DNA of 64,000 nucleotides from Bathymodiolus thermophilus thioautotrophic gill symbiont (GTDB taxonomy: Bacteria; Pseudomonadota; Gammaproteobacteria; PS1; Pseudothioglobaceae): NCBI RefSeq assembly GCF_003711265.1, contig NZ_CP024634.1:868001-932000 (forward strand), read 5' to 3'. The translations under genes were made by a program, and so were the position numbers. Each line of letters starts with the position of its first letter. Within the stretch, counting starts at the first letter, position 1. Below are positions 26,802-36,051 of this stretch, piece after piece. The notes beneath the pieces were generated by a model that did no database searches, was not told the origin of the DNA, and worked only from the letters and a program-made list of their open reading frames with translations.

Positions 26802-28391
26802 ATGAATACCTTAGAACCCTATCACCAAACTTACACCTACGACACAAGCAACAACCTAACCCACCTCTCACACCAAGCCAACAGCAACACCTGGCAACAA
26901 ACCATCGCCATTCACCCACACAACAACCGTGGCACTGAAACCCCACAATCCACCACCGATTTTGACACCAACGGCAACCTACTAACCCTAAACAACATTG
27001 GCACCCTACATTGGCACTACAATAACACCCTGAACAAACTCACCCAACAAGACAAAAACAACACCACAGAATACTATGTTTATGACCACCAAGGCAACCG
27101 AGTCCGCACTGTGATTGAATCCAACAAGCAAATACAAAGCCAAAGAAACTACTTACCTTCACTAGACATTTCAACCAATAAAGCCAAACAACAAACCAAC
27201 ACCCTGCACATTGGCACCCATATCCTCAGCGAAACCAGCGAAAACAATACCCAAACCCGCTATCAACTCTCCAGCCACCTGAAAACAAATACCCTAGAAC
27301 TCAACGACCAAGCCCAAATTATTAGTTATGAAAGTTACTCCCCTTATGGCACCACCACCCTCATTGCTGGCAAAGACAAAACCCAGGTCCAACAAAAACG
27401 CTACCGCTACACAGGCAAAGAAAGAGACGACAGCAGTGGCTTATATTATTACGGTGCCAGATACCTAGCCCCTTGGCTAGCAAGGTGGATAAGTCCCGAT
27501 CCAGCAGGCGCTGTTGGTGGATTGAATTTGTATGTTTATGTTAGTAACAACCCCCTTAAATACAGGGATCCAACGGGACATATTAAGACCATACCTGAGC
27601 AGGAAGCAGAGGAGGGGGCTGTTGGTGGGGCGGCATACAATGGAAGAACTAAAAGACAACATTTTGATTCTGGAGAATATGCGGTAATCAATGGTGAAGT
27701 GATATCGGCCAATTTAGCAGCTGAGCAGATGGTTAAAATGGCTAAAATAATGGAAACAAAGGAAGCAATTCTTAGATCGGCTGTTTTTAATAAACTGGGT
27801 GATTTGGAATCCTCTAGTCGGCGTTATCATGCATTGGGGAGCTTCTCTGATCAGCTTCCTTATGCAAGATCTCTTGCCGAAAGAGCTGATGGTAAGATAG
27901 CAATGTTACGAGCCCAAGAGCGCAAAGAGGTTGCCGATCTGACACGAAAAGGCCTGACTCGCATTCGTGCCACTATGCAGTTTCATGCAAGCGTTGAATA
28001 TAGGAAACTGGTCATGGAGAAACATGAAGCCGCTAATTGCTTTGAATGTGCCAATGTAATGCTTGGTAGTTTAAACAAAAAATACCCCAATATGCCAGTG
28101 GAATTGATAAATATGGCTAATGTTGACCATGTTTTCAATTTGATTAACCGTGATCAATCAACCTCCATGTTTGAACCTAATACATGGAATGAAGATACTT
28201 TAGTGGTGGATGCTTGGAAGCAAGTTGTTTATACTAAAGAAGAGTTTCTTCTAGTGAATTTACAAAAAAATTATTTTGGTCTTGATAATGACATTGAAGG
28301 CATAGTCGAGCAACAGATGAGGCATAAAGAAGACATGAGTTCTCGTGTGTTTAATGGACCTCATCTTGAGACGGAAACGAGCTTATTTTGA
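26802..28391 (+). CDS. YD-repeat/TccC-like toxin-module gene, copy 2 (529 aa)
   Basis: The head is the same as in the other copies, with the core RYTGKERDDSSGLYYYGARY, then PWLARWISPDPAG, GLNLYVYV and NNPLKYRDPTG intact for autoproteolysis. The tip is the longest of the seven because of an inserted region after the core (EGAVGGAAYNGRTKRQHFDS and on), which is shared word for word with copies 3 and 4. The triad is Cys413 (AANCFECANVM), His443 (DHVFNLINRDQST) and Asp470 (VVDAW). The leader differs: most of the conserved upstream block is replaced by a palindromic element and a MITE end, leaving only about 35 bp of shared sequence before the ATG. Expression may differ from the other copies. Confidence 0.85.
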   Translation: MNTLEPYHQTYTYDTSNNLTHLSHQANSNTWQQTIAIHPHNNRGTETPQSTTDFDTNGNLLTLNNIGTLHWHYNNTLNKLTQQDKNNTTEYYVYDHQGNRVRTVIESNKQIQSQRNYLPSLDISTNKAKQQTNTLHIGTHILSETSENNTQTRYQLSSHLKTNTLELNDQAQIISYESYSPYGTTTLIAGKDKTQVQQKRYRYTGKERDDSSGLYYYGARYLAPWLARWISPDPAGAVGGLNLYVYVSNNPLKYRDPTGHIKTIPEQEAEEGAVGGAAYNGRTKRQHFDSGEYAVINGEVISANLAAEQMVKMAKIMETKEAILRSAVFNKLGDLESSSRRYHALGSFSDQLPYARSLAERADGKIAMLRAQERKEVADLTRKGLTRIRATMQFHASVEYRKLVMEKHEAANCFECANVMLGSLNKKYPNMPVELINMANVDHVFNLINRDQSTSMFEPNTWNEDTLVVDAWKQVVYTKEEFLLVNLQKNYFGLDNDIEGIVEQQMRHKEDMSSRVFNGPHLETETSLF

Positions 28392-28509
28392 TTTGCCACC
28401 TTAATCCGAATATAGAGATTAAAAAATAGCACCCCTTTCTTTACCTGTGTTTGAAAAAAAATATTAGCCCCAGCCATAAGTTCGGTGACTATTTTTTACG
28501 CAGCCCCCT

Positions 28510-28567
28510 GCATTAGACATGGATGTTGAATAAAATTTGCCCTTTAGTTAATATTTATGTCCAATAC
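28510..28567. repeat. GTATTAGACAT palindromic element, 58-bp form, after copy 2
   Basis: The arms GCATTAGACATGGATGTT and TAATATTTATGTCCAATAC pair around a TAAAATTTGCCC core. The element lies in the 28392-28844 gap. That gap also holds the shared 3' trailer, a degraded leader with a TATAGTTA block (28632-28639) and the MITE at 28675. Confidence 0.75.
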
Positions 28568-28674
28568 AAGGGTCTCATCCTATCACCTCTCCATTCCTTC
28601 GTAAAAAAATGATTTTCATTTTTGGATTAAGGTATAGTTACTCCTGTAACAACATAACCCATTATTATTAAAAA

Positions 28675-28826
28675 TTGAGATCTTTGTATAAATATGAACA
28701 ATTATCAAGCATCCACTTAGCATTTTTTAAACCTAGTTTTAACTTTGTTAGGATAAGGTTTAAGAAATTGTCAATTTGGTAAAAACTGAATTTTTTTAAT
28801 CATCCATGTTTATGTAAAAGTCTCAA
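28675..28826. repeat. MITE-like family 1 element inserted in the leader of YD copy 3 (152 bp)
   Basis: The ends TTGAGATCTTTGTATAAAT and the inverted ATGTTTATGTAAAAGTCTCAA are imperfect terminal repeats. The element splits the array's conserved leader. Upstream of it stand the TATAGTTA block and CATTATTATTAAAA; downstream the leader resumes as ATTAAAAGCAACTCAATT before ATG 28845. In other copies these are continuous (CATTAAAATTAAAAG). AAT at both edges may be a target duplication. Confidence 0.85.
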
Positions 28827-28844
28827 ATTAAAAGCAACTCAATT

Positions 28845-30410
28845 ATGGATGCCTTAGAACCCTATCACCAAACCTACGCCTACGACACAAGCAACAACCT
28901 AACCCACCTCTCACACCAAGCCAACAGCAACACCTGGCAACAAACCATCGCCATTCACCCACACAACAACCGTGGCACTGAAACCCCACAATCCACCACC
29001 GATTTTGACACCAACGGCAACCTACTAACCCTAAACAACATTGGCACCCTACATTGGCACTACAATAACACCCTGAACAAACTCACCCAACAAGACAAAA
29101 ACAACACCACAGAATACTATGTTTATGACCACCAAGGCAACCGAGTCCGCACCGTGATTGAATCCAACAAGCAAATACAAAGCCAAAGAAACTACTTACC
29201 TTCACTAGACATTTCAACCAATAAAGCCAAACAACAAACCAACACCCTGCACATCGGCACCCATATCCTCATCGAAACCAGCGAAAACAACACCCAAACC
29301 CGCTACCAACTCTCCAGCCACCTAAAAGCAAATACCCTAGAATTCAACGACCAAGCCCAAATTATTAGTTATGAAAGTTACTCCCCTTATGGCTCCACCA
29401 CCCTCATTGCTGGCAAAGACAAAACCCAAGTCCAACAAAAACGCTACCGCTACACAGGCAAAGAAAGAGACGACAGCAGTGGCTTATATTATTACGGTGC
29501 CAGATACCTAGCCCCTTGGCTAGCAAGGTGGATAAGCCCCGATCCAGCAGGCGCTGTTGGTGGATTGAATTTGTATGTTTATGTTAGTAACAACCCCCTT
29601 AAATACAGGGATCCAACGGGACATATTAAGACCATACCTGAGCAGGAAGCAGAGGAGGGGGCTGTTGGTGGGGCGGCATACAATGGAAGAACTAAAAGAC
29701 AACATTTTGATTCTGGAGAATATGCGGTAATCAATGGTGAAGTGATATCGGCCAATTTAGCAGCTGAGAAGATGGTTAAAATAAAGGAAATACAGGGGCA
29801 AATTTTGAAATCGCCTATTTTTAATCAACTGGGTCAACTAGACTCTTCTAGTCGACTTGCTCGTTCACTGAATGTTAATTCATCCGTTTATGATGCATAT
29901 GTTGCCATCCAAGCAGGTCAAAAAATGGAAGCGTTACGAACTCAAAAGCGCAAGCGTATTGCCGATATGAAAGGCACTTCTAACAATCGTATTATTATGC
30001 GGTTTTATGCAAGTGATGAATACCGGGAATTGGTCATTGAACATAAAGTCGCTAATTGCACTGAATGTTCCAATATAATGTTTAGCAGCTTAAACAAAGA
30101 ATATCCTAATATGCCAGTGGAATTGATAAATATGTTTGACACCAATCATGCTTTTAATGTGATTAATCGTGATCAATCAACCTCCATATTTGAACCTGAT
30201 ACATGGAATGAAGACACTTTAGTGGTGGATGCTTGGAAACGAGCTGTTTATACTAAAGAAGAGTTTCTTAGTGTGAATTTACAAGATTGTGATTTTAAAC
30301 TCAATAGTGGCATTAAAGGCAAGGCTAATCAAATGATGCGGTATAAAGATGAGACAAGTGTTTTTGTGTTTGATAAGGGTCGTCTTAAGGAGGAAATAAG
30401 TATGCTTTGA
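28845..30410 (+). CDS. YD-repeat/TccC-like toxin-module gene, copy 3 (521 aa)
   Basis: The head is nearly identical to copy 2, and the identity continues past the DPTG site through the inserted EGAVGGAAYNGRTKRQ segment to EVISANLAAE. After that point the tip diverges. The triad is Cys405 (VANCTECSNIM), His435 (NHAFNVINRDQST, with Asn instead of Asp before His) and Asp462 (VVDAWKR). The tip ends in KGRLKEEISML. The leader is interrupted by a MITE 18 bp upstream of the ATG, so the shared promoter block is 152 bp further away than in other copies. Confidence 0.85.
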   Translation: MDALEPYHQTYAYDTSNNLTHLSHQANSNTWQQTIAIHPHNNRGTETPQSTTDFDTNGNLLTLNNIGTLHWHYNNTLNKLTQQDKNNTTEYYVYDHQGNRVRTVIESNKQIQSQRNYLPSLDISTNKAKQQTNTLHIGTHILIETSENNTQTRYQLSSHLKANTLEFNDQAQIISYESYSPYGSTTLIAGKDKTQVQQKRYRYTGKERDDSSGLYYYGARYLAPWLARWISPDPAGAVGGLNLYVYVSNNPLKYRDPTGHIKTIPEQEAEEGAVGGAAYNGRTKRQHFDSGEYAVINGEVISANLAAEKMVKIKEIQGQILKSPIFNQLGQLDSSSRLARSLNVNSSVYDAYVAIQAGQKMEALRTQKRKRIADMKGTSNNRIIMRFYASDEYRELVIEHKVANCTECSNIMFSSLNKEYPNMPVELINMFDTNHAFNVINRDQSTSIFEPDTWNEDTLVVDAWKRAVYTKEEFLSVNLQDCDFKLNSGIKGKANQMMRYKDETSVFVFDKGRLKEEISML

Positions 30411-30730
30411 CCTGCCACCTCAATCCAAATATAGAGATTAAAAAAATAGCACCCCTTTTTTCTATCTGCATTTGAAAAAAAACATTAGCCTCAACTATAA
30501 GTTCGGTGACTATTTTTTACGCCTAAAGACCTCATGTATTAGGCATGGATGTTGAATAAAATTTGCCCTTTAGTTAATATTTATGTCTAATACAGTGGTC
30601 TCATAATGCAAATAGCACCAGTCTAGAACTCTTCAAAAAAGCATTAAAAGGAATGATTTATATTTTTAGATTGGGTATATTAATTCTACAAACAATGCAA
30701 CCCGTTATCATTAAAATTAAAAGAAACTCA
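30411..30730. repeat. Array intergenic cassette between copies 3 and 4
   Basis: No separate gene is seen. In order there is the 3' trailer (CTGCCACCTCAATCCAAATA and an A-run), ATAAGTTCGGTGACTATTTT, a 58-bp palindrome (30536-30593; GTATTAGGCATGGATGTT against AATATTTATGTCTAATAC), GTCTCATAATGCAAATAGCA and a leader with TATATTTTTAGATTGGGTAT. In this copy the leader also reads in frame with the gene from 30653, but the conserved start is ATG 30731. Confidence 0.7.
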
Positions 30731-32296
30731 ATGAATGCCTTAGAACTCTATCACCAAACCTACACCTACGACACAAGCAACAACCTAACCCACCTCTCAC
30801 ACCAAGCCAACAGCAACACCTGGCAACAAATCATCGCCATTCACCCACACAACAACCGTGGCACCGAAACCCCACAATCCACCACCGATTTTGATACCAA
30901 CGGCAACCTACTAACCCTAAACAACATTGGCACCCTACATTGGCATTACAACAACACCCTGAACAAACTCACCCAACAAGACAAAAACAACACCACAGAA
31001 TACTATGCTTATGACCACCAAGGCAACCGAGTTCGCACCGTGATTGAATCCAACAAGCAAATACAAAGCCAAAGAAACTACTTACCTTCACTAGACACTT
31101 CAACCAATAAAGCCAAACAACAAACCAACACCCTGCACATCGGCACCCATATCCTCAGCGAAACCAGCGAAAACAACACCCAAACCCGCTACCAACTCTC
31201 CAGCCACCTAAAAGCAAATACCTTGGAACTCAACGACCAAGCCCAAGTCGTTAGCTATGAATGTTATTACCCCTATGGTGCCACTACTCTCATTGCTGGC
31301 AAAGACAAAACCCAAGTCCAACAAAAACGCTACCGCTACACAGGCAAAGAAAGAGACGACAGCAGTGGCTTATATTATTACGGTGCCAGATACCTAGCCC
31401 CTTGGCTAGCAAGGTGGATAAGTCCCGATCCAGCAGGCGCTGTTGGTGGATTGAATTTGTATGTTTATGTTAGTAACAACCCCCTTAAATACAGGGATCC
31501 AACGGGACATATTAAGACCATACCTGAGCAGGAAGCAGAGGAGGGGGCTGTTGGTGGGGCGGCATACAATGGAAGAACTAAAAGACAACATTTTGATTCT
31601 GGAGAATATGCGGTAATCAATGGTGAAGTGATATCGGCCAATTTAGCAGCTGAGAAGATGGTTAAAATAAAGGAAATACAGGGGCAAATTTTGAAATCGC
31701 CTATTTTTAATCAACTGGGTCAACTAGACTCTTCTAGTCGGCTTGATCGTGCACTAAATGTTGATTCATCCGTTCATGAAAGATATGTTTCCTACCAAGC
31801 AGGTCTAAGGATGGCAGAGTTACGAGCCCAAAGTTGCAAGCGTATTGCCGATATGAAGGGTACTTATAACAATCGTATCACTGCACGGTTTTATGCAAGC
31901 GATGAATACCGGGAACTGGTCATTAAACATAAAGTCGCTAATTGCGCTGAATGTTCCAATCTAATGTTTAATAGTTTAAACAAAGAGTATCCCGATATGC
32001 CAGTGGAATGGATAGATATATCTGACACCGATCATACTTTCAATTTGATTAATCGTGATCAATCAACCTCCATATTTGAACCTGATACATGGAATAAAGA
32101 CACTTTAGTGGTGGATGCTTGGAAACGAGCTGTTTATACTAAAGAAGAGTTTCTTAGTGTGAATTTACAAGATTGTGATTTTAAACTCAATAGTGGCATT
32201 AAAGGCAAGGCTAGTCAAATGATGCGGTATAAAGATGAGGCAAGTGTTTTTGTGTTTGAGAATGGTCGTCTTAAGAAGGAAGTAAGCATGCTTTGA
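30731..32296 (+). CDS. YD-repeat/TccC-like toxin-module gene, copy 4 (521 aa)
   Basis: ATG 30731 aligns with the start of the other copies; the frame is open upstream to 30653 only because the leader lacks stops here. The head is a mosaic: the segment AQVVSYECYYPYGATT is shared with copies 5 and 6, while PWLARWISPDPAGAVGGLNLYVYV and the inserted EGAVGGAAYNGRT block are those of copies 2 and 3. The tip is closest to copy 3. The triad is Cys405 (VANCAECSNLM), His435 (DHTFNLINRDQST) and an Asp in VVDAWKR near residue 462. The copy 4 and copy 5 starts are 1,887 bp apart, almost the same as copies 3 and 4 (1,886), consistent with recent tandem duplication. Confidence 0.85.
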   Translation: MNALELYHQTYTYDTSNNLTHLSHQANSNTWQQIIAIHPHNNRGTETPQSTTDFDTNGNLLTLNNIGTLHWHYNNTLNKLTQQDKNNTTEYYAYDHQGNRVRTVIESNKQIQSQRNYLPSLDTSTNKAKQQTNTLHIGTHILSETSENNTQTRYQLSSHLKANTLELNDQAQVVSYECYYPYGATTLIAGKDKTQVQQKRYRYTGKERDDSSGLYYYGARYLAPWLARWISPDPAGAVGGLNLYVYVSNNPLKYRDPTGHIKTIPEQEAEEGAVGGAAYNGRTKRQHFDSGEYAVINGEVISANLAAEKMVKIKEIQGQILKSPIFNQLGQLDSSSRLDRALNVDSSVHERYVSYQAGLRMAELRAQSCKRIADMKGTYNNRITARFYASDEYRELVIKHKVANCAECSNLMFNSLNKEYPDMPVEWIDISDTDHTFNLINRDQSTSIFEPDTWNKDTLVVDAWKRAVYTKEEFLSVNLQDCDFKLNSGIKGKASQMMRYKDEASVFVFENGRLKKEVSML

Positions 32297-32617
32297 CCTG
32301 TCACCTCTATCCAAATATAGAGATTAAAAAAAATAGCACCCCTTTTTTCTATCTGCATTTGAAAAAAAATATTAGCCTCAATTATAAGTTCGGTGACTAT
32401 TTTTTACATCTAAAGAGACCCCCATATAGGCATGGATGTTGAATAAAATTCGCCCTTTAGTTAATATTTATGTCTAATACAGAGGTCTCATAATGTAAAT
32501 AGCACCAGTCTAGAGCTCTTCAAGAAAGCGTTAAAAAGAATGATTTATATTTTTAGATTAGGTATAGTTAATTCTACAACGCAACCTACTGTCATTAAAA
32601 TTAAAAGCAACTCAATT
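32297..32617. repeat. Array intergenic cassette between copies 4 and 5
   Basis: This is laid out as in the preceding spacer: trailer, ATAAGTTCGGTGACTATTTT, palindrome (32424-32480; ATAGGCATGGATGTT against AATATTTATGTCTAATAC), ATAATGTAAATAGCACCAGT and a leader with TAGATTAGGTATAGTTAATT. No coding sequence is seen beyond an accidental in-frame extension of copy 5. Confidence 0.7.
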
Positions 32618-34135
32618 ATGGATGCCTTAGAACTTTACCGCCAAACCTACACCTACGACACAAGCAACAATCTAACCCACCTCTCACACCAAGCCAACAG
32701 CAACACCTGGCAACAAACCATCGCCATTCACCCACACAACAACCGTGGCACCGAAACCCCACAATCCACCACCGATTTTGATACCAACGGCAACCTACTA
32801 ACCCTAAACAACATTGGCACCCTACATTGGCATTACAACAACACCCTGAACAAACTCACCCAACAAGACAAAAACAACACCACAGAATACTATGTTTATG
32901 ACCACCAAGGCAACCGAGTCCGCACCGTGATTGAATCCAACAAGCAAATACAAAGCCAAAGAAACTACTTACCTTCACTAGACATTTCAACCAATAAAGC
33001 CAAACAACAAACCAACACCCTGCACATTGGCACCCATATCCTCAGCGAAACCAGCGAAAACAACACCCAAACCCGCTACCAACTCTCCAGCCATCTAAAA
33101 GCAAATACCCTAGAACTCAACGACCAAGCCCAAGTCGTTAGCTATGAATGTTATTACCCCTATGGCGCCACTACCCTCATTGCCGGAAAAAACAAAACCC
33201 AAGTCCAACAAAAACGCTACCGCTACACAGGCAAAGAAAGAGACGACAGCAGTGGCTTATATTACTACGGTGCCAGATACCTAGCCCCGTGGATGGCACG
33301 ATGGATAAGCCCTGATCCAACAGGCATTGTTGGGGGATTAAATTTGTATGCTTATGTGAGCAACAACCCCCTTAAATACATTGATCCAACGGGACATGTT
33401 AGAACAATAGCTGATCAGGAAGATACAGAGGAGGGTGCTGCTGGTGGCACAAGTAGCAGGTTGGACGCTAAAAGATATGCACAAATAAGTGAAGCAGTAC
33501 AGGCTGAGAAGATGAAGCGGATAATGGAAGTACGGGAAGAAATTTTACAATCGAATATTTTCATGAGACTGGGCACACTGAATTCTTCTAGTCGACTTCT
33601 TGAGCAAGGAATTGTTCGCCAAAGCGTAGATATGTCCATAACAAAATTACGAGAAAGCATAGAAAAGAATATTGAGAAGATAAAAAATAGGCATGGACTT
33701 TCTTTTTTTAGTGCTTCGATAGAATTTCATTCAAGTGATAAGTTTAAGAAGATGGTCTTTGACAAATATAAAGTCGCTAATTGTGCGGAGTCTGCGAATA
33801 TGATGCTTTATGTGTTAGGCAAAGACTACCCTAATATGTTCGTAGAGTCACTAGGCACATATCATCCTGATCATGTTTTCAACATCATTAATCGTGATCA
33901 ATCAACCCCCATATTTGAACCTGAGAAATGGAACGAAGATACTTTAATCGTAGATGCTTGGGCAAAATCTGTTTTGACCAAGCAAGAATTTACTCATATA
34001 AATTTCTCAACAAAACATTACAAGCTTGGGGTGTACATGTTGGGCGAGACTGAGCATGTAGTAAGACACAAAAATACCGTGAGTGTTCGTTTATTTTTTG
34101 GAACAAGACTGACGCTTGAAGAAAGCAGATTATAA
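32618..34135 (+). CDS. YD-repeat/TccC-like toxin-module gene, copy 5 (505 aa)
   Basis: The head carries AQVVSYECYYPYGATT (as in copies 4 and 6) joined to PWMARWISPDPTGIVGGLNLYAYV (as in copy 6, and similar to copies 1 and 7), so the crossover differs from that in copy 4. The core GKERDDSSGLYYYGARY is intact. The tip is nearly the same as copy 6. The triad is Cys389 (VANCAESANMM), His419 (DHVFNIINRDQST) and Asp446 (IVDAWAKS). ATG 32618 is chosen for alignment with the other copies; the frame is open back to 32540. Confidence 0.85.
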   Translation: MDALELYRQTYTYDTSNNLTHLSHQANSNTWQQTIAIHPHNNRGTETPQSTTDFDTNGNLLTLNNIGTLHWHYNNTLNKLTQQDKNNTTEYYVYDHQGNRVRTVIESNKQIQSQRNYLPSLDISTNKAKQQTNTLHIGTHILSETSENNTQTRYQLSSHLKANTLELNDQAQVVSYECYYPYGATTLIAGKNKTQVQQKRYRYTGKERDDSSGLYYYGARYLAPWMARWISPDPTGIVGGLNLYAYVSNNPLKYIDPTGHVRTIADQEDTEEGAAGGTSSRLDAKRYAQISEAVQAEKMKRIMEVREEILQSNIFMRLGTLNSSSRLLEQGIVRQSVDMSITKLRESIEKNIEKIKNRHGLSFFSASIEFHSSDKFKKMVFDKYKVANCAESANMMLYVLGKDYPNMFVESLGTYHPDHVFNIINRDQSTPIFEPEKWNEDTLIVDAWAKSVLTKQEFTHINFSTKHYKLGVYMLGETEHVVRHKNTVSVRLFFGTRLTLEESRL

Positions 34136-34533
34136 CTTGTTACTCTGTTGATAGTAAATTGCAAAAATAACACCCCCCTTGCCCATGTTCGAAAAAAAAT
34201 ATTATCTCACGCCCAAGCCTAACATGGGAACAAGGTATCACTTTAATGCAATCACCACTTCCCTTAAATAAACCACCCATTGTTTTAAGGAAATCGTCAA
34301 TTGTTCTAATACAATTCTTCGCTCCCAAGTTCCACTTGGAATTGCATACTTGTCTTTGAAAGCAAGAACATAACATGAATGTTTGGAGGCAAATTGTTTA
34401 TACTAAAAAAAATATTTCCTTCTTATCCTCCTCAAGAAAGCGTTAAAAGGAATGATTTATATTTTTAGATTGGGTATAGTTAATTCTACAAACAATGCAA
34501 CCCACTATCATTAAAATTAAAAGAAACTCAATG
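34136..34533. repeat. Spacer between copies 5 and 6: REP-like block, tip remnant and leader
   Basis: The spacer holds a REP-like block (about 34260-34375, with the perfect stem CCAAGT-TCC-ACTTGG at 34325-34339 and ATTGCATACTTGTCTTTGAA). At 34379-34425 there is a scrap of a toxin-like tip (TTTGGAGGCAAATTGTTTAT, then ACTAAAAAAAATATTTCCTT), matching the codons for AWKQVVYTKEEFL in copy 2. The usual leader follows. The 58-bp palindrome found after copies 2-4 is absent. Confidence 0.65.
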
Positions 34534-36051
34534 ATGAATACCTTAGAACCCTATCACCAAACCTACACCTACGACACAAGCAACAACCTAACCCACCTCT
34601 CACACCAAGCCAACAGCAACACCTGGCAACAAACCATCGCCATTCACCCACACAACAACCGTGGCACTGAAACCCCACAATCCACCACCGATTTTGATAC
34701 CAACGGCAACCTACTAACCCTAAACAACATTGGCACCCTACATTGGCATTACAACAACACCCTGAACAAACTCACCCAACAAGACAAAAACAACACCACA
34801 GAATACTATGTTTATGACCACCAAGGCAACCGAGTCCGCACCGTGATTGAATCCAACAAGCAAATACAAAGCCAAAGAAACTACTTACCTTCACTAGACA
34901 TTTCAACCAATAAAGCCAAACAACAAACCAACACCCTGCACATTGGCACCCATATCCTCAGCGAAACCAGCGAAAACAACACCCAAACCCGCTACCAACT
35001 CTCCAGCCATCTAAAAGCAAATACCCTAGAACTCAACGACCAAGCCCAAGTCGTTAGCTATGAATGTTATTACCCCTATGGTGCCACTACCCTCATTGCT
35101 GGCAAAGACAAAACCCAAGTCCAACAAAAACGCTACCGCTACACAGGCAAAGAAAGAGACGACAGCAGTGGTTTATGCTATTACGGTGCCAGATACCTAG
35201 CCCCGTGGATGGCACGATGGATAAGCCCTGATCCAACAGGCATTGTTGGGGGATTAAATTTGTATGCTTATGTGAGCAACAACCCCCTTAAATACATTGA
35301 TCCAACGGGACATGTTAGAACAATAGCTGATCAGGAAGATACAGAGGAGGGTGCTGCTGGTGGCACAAGTAGCAGGTTGGACGCTAAAAGATATGCACAA
35401 ATAAGTGAAGCAGTACAGGCTGAGAAGATGAAGCGGATAATGGAAGTACGGGAAGAAATTTTACAATCGAATATTTTCATGAGACTGGGCGCACTGAATT
35501 CTTCTAGTCGACTTCTTGAGCAAGGAATTGTTTACCAAGACATAGATATATCCATAACAAAATTACGAGAAAGTATGGAAAAGAATATTTGGAAGATAAA
35601 AAATAGGGATGGACTCTCTTTCCTTAGTGCCACGATAAAATTTCATTCAAGTGATAAGTTTAAGAAGATGGTCTTTGACAAATATAGAGTCGCCAATTGT
35701 GCGGAGTCTGCGAATATGATGCTTCATGTGTTAGGAGAAGACTACCCTAATATGGTCGTAGAGTCACTAGGCACATATCGTCCTGATCATGTTTTCAACA
35801 TCATTAATCGTGATCAATCAACCCCCATATTTGAACCTGAGAAATGGAACGAAGATACTTTAATCGTAGATGCTTGGGCAAAATCTGTTTTGACCAAACA
35901 AGAATTTACTCATATAAATTTCTCAACAAAACATTACAAGCTTGGGGTGTACATGTTGGGCGAGACTGAGCATGTAGTAAAATACAAAAATACCGTGAGT
36001 GTTCGTTTATTTTTCGGAACAAGAGTGAGAGTTGAGGAAAGCAGATTATAA
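34534..36051 (+). CDS. YD-repeat/TccC-like toxin-module gene, copy 6 (505 aa)
   Basis: This is the closest sister of copy 5 in head and tip. The difference in the core is GLCYYGARY, where copies 1-5 have GLYYYGARY; copy 7 shares the Cys. The tip differs from copy 5 at scattered positions (for example VYQDIDISITKLRESMEKNIW) and is clustered around the helical linker before the triad. The triad has Cys in VANCAESANMM, His in DHVFNIINRDQST and Asp in IVDAWAKS, at the same spacing as copy 5. Two tandem ATGs (34531, 34534) are available; the second aligns with the family start. Confidence 0.85.
   Translation: MNTLEPYHQTYTYDTSNNLTHLSHQANSNTWQQTIAIHPHNNRGTETPQSTTDFDTNGNLLTLNNIGTLHWHYNNTLNKLTQQDKNNTTEYYVYDHQGNRVRTVIESNKQIQSQRNYLPSLDISTNKAKQQTNTLHIGTHILSETSENNTQTRYQLSSHLKANTLELNDQAQVVSYECYYPYGATTLIAGKDKTQVQQKRYRYTGKERDDSSGLCYYGARYLAPWMARWISPDPTGIVGGLNLYAYVSNNPLKYIDPTGHVRTIADQEDTEEGAAGGTSSRLDAKRYAQISEAVQAEKMKRIMEVREEILQSNIFMRLGALNSSSRLLEQGIVYQDIDISITKLRESMEKNIWKIKNRDGLSFLSATIKFHSSDKFKKMVFDKYRVANCAESANMMLHVLGEDYPNMVVESLGTYRPDHVFNIINRDQSTPIFEPEKWNEDTLIVDAWAKSVLTKQEFTHINFSTKHYKLGVYMLGETEHVVKYKNTVSVRLFFGTRVRVEESRL

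Noticed and set aside
30653-30730. Longer N-terminus for YD copies 4 and 5 starting MIYIFRLGI
   Set aside because: The same leader is out of frame or interrupted before other copies; it is conserved as DNA with promoter-like features, not as protein.
27477-31591. Identical 61-residue open frames on the minus strand inside copies 2, 3 and 4
   Set aside because: They lie opposite the conserved core/linker of the YD-repeat genes and repeat only because that DNA is duplicated; no ribosome site or promoter supports them.
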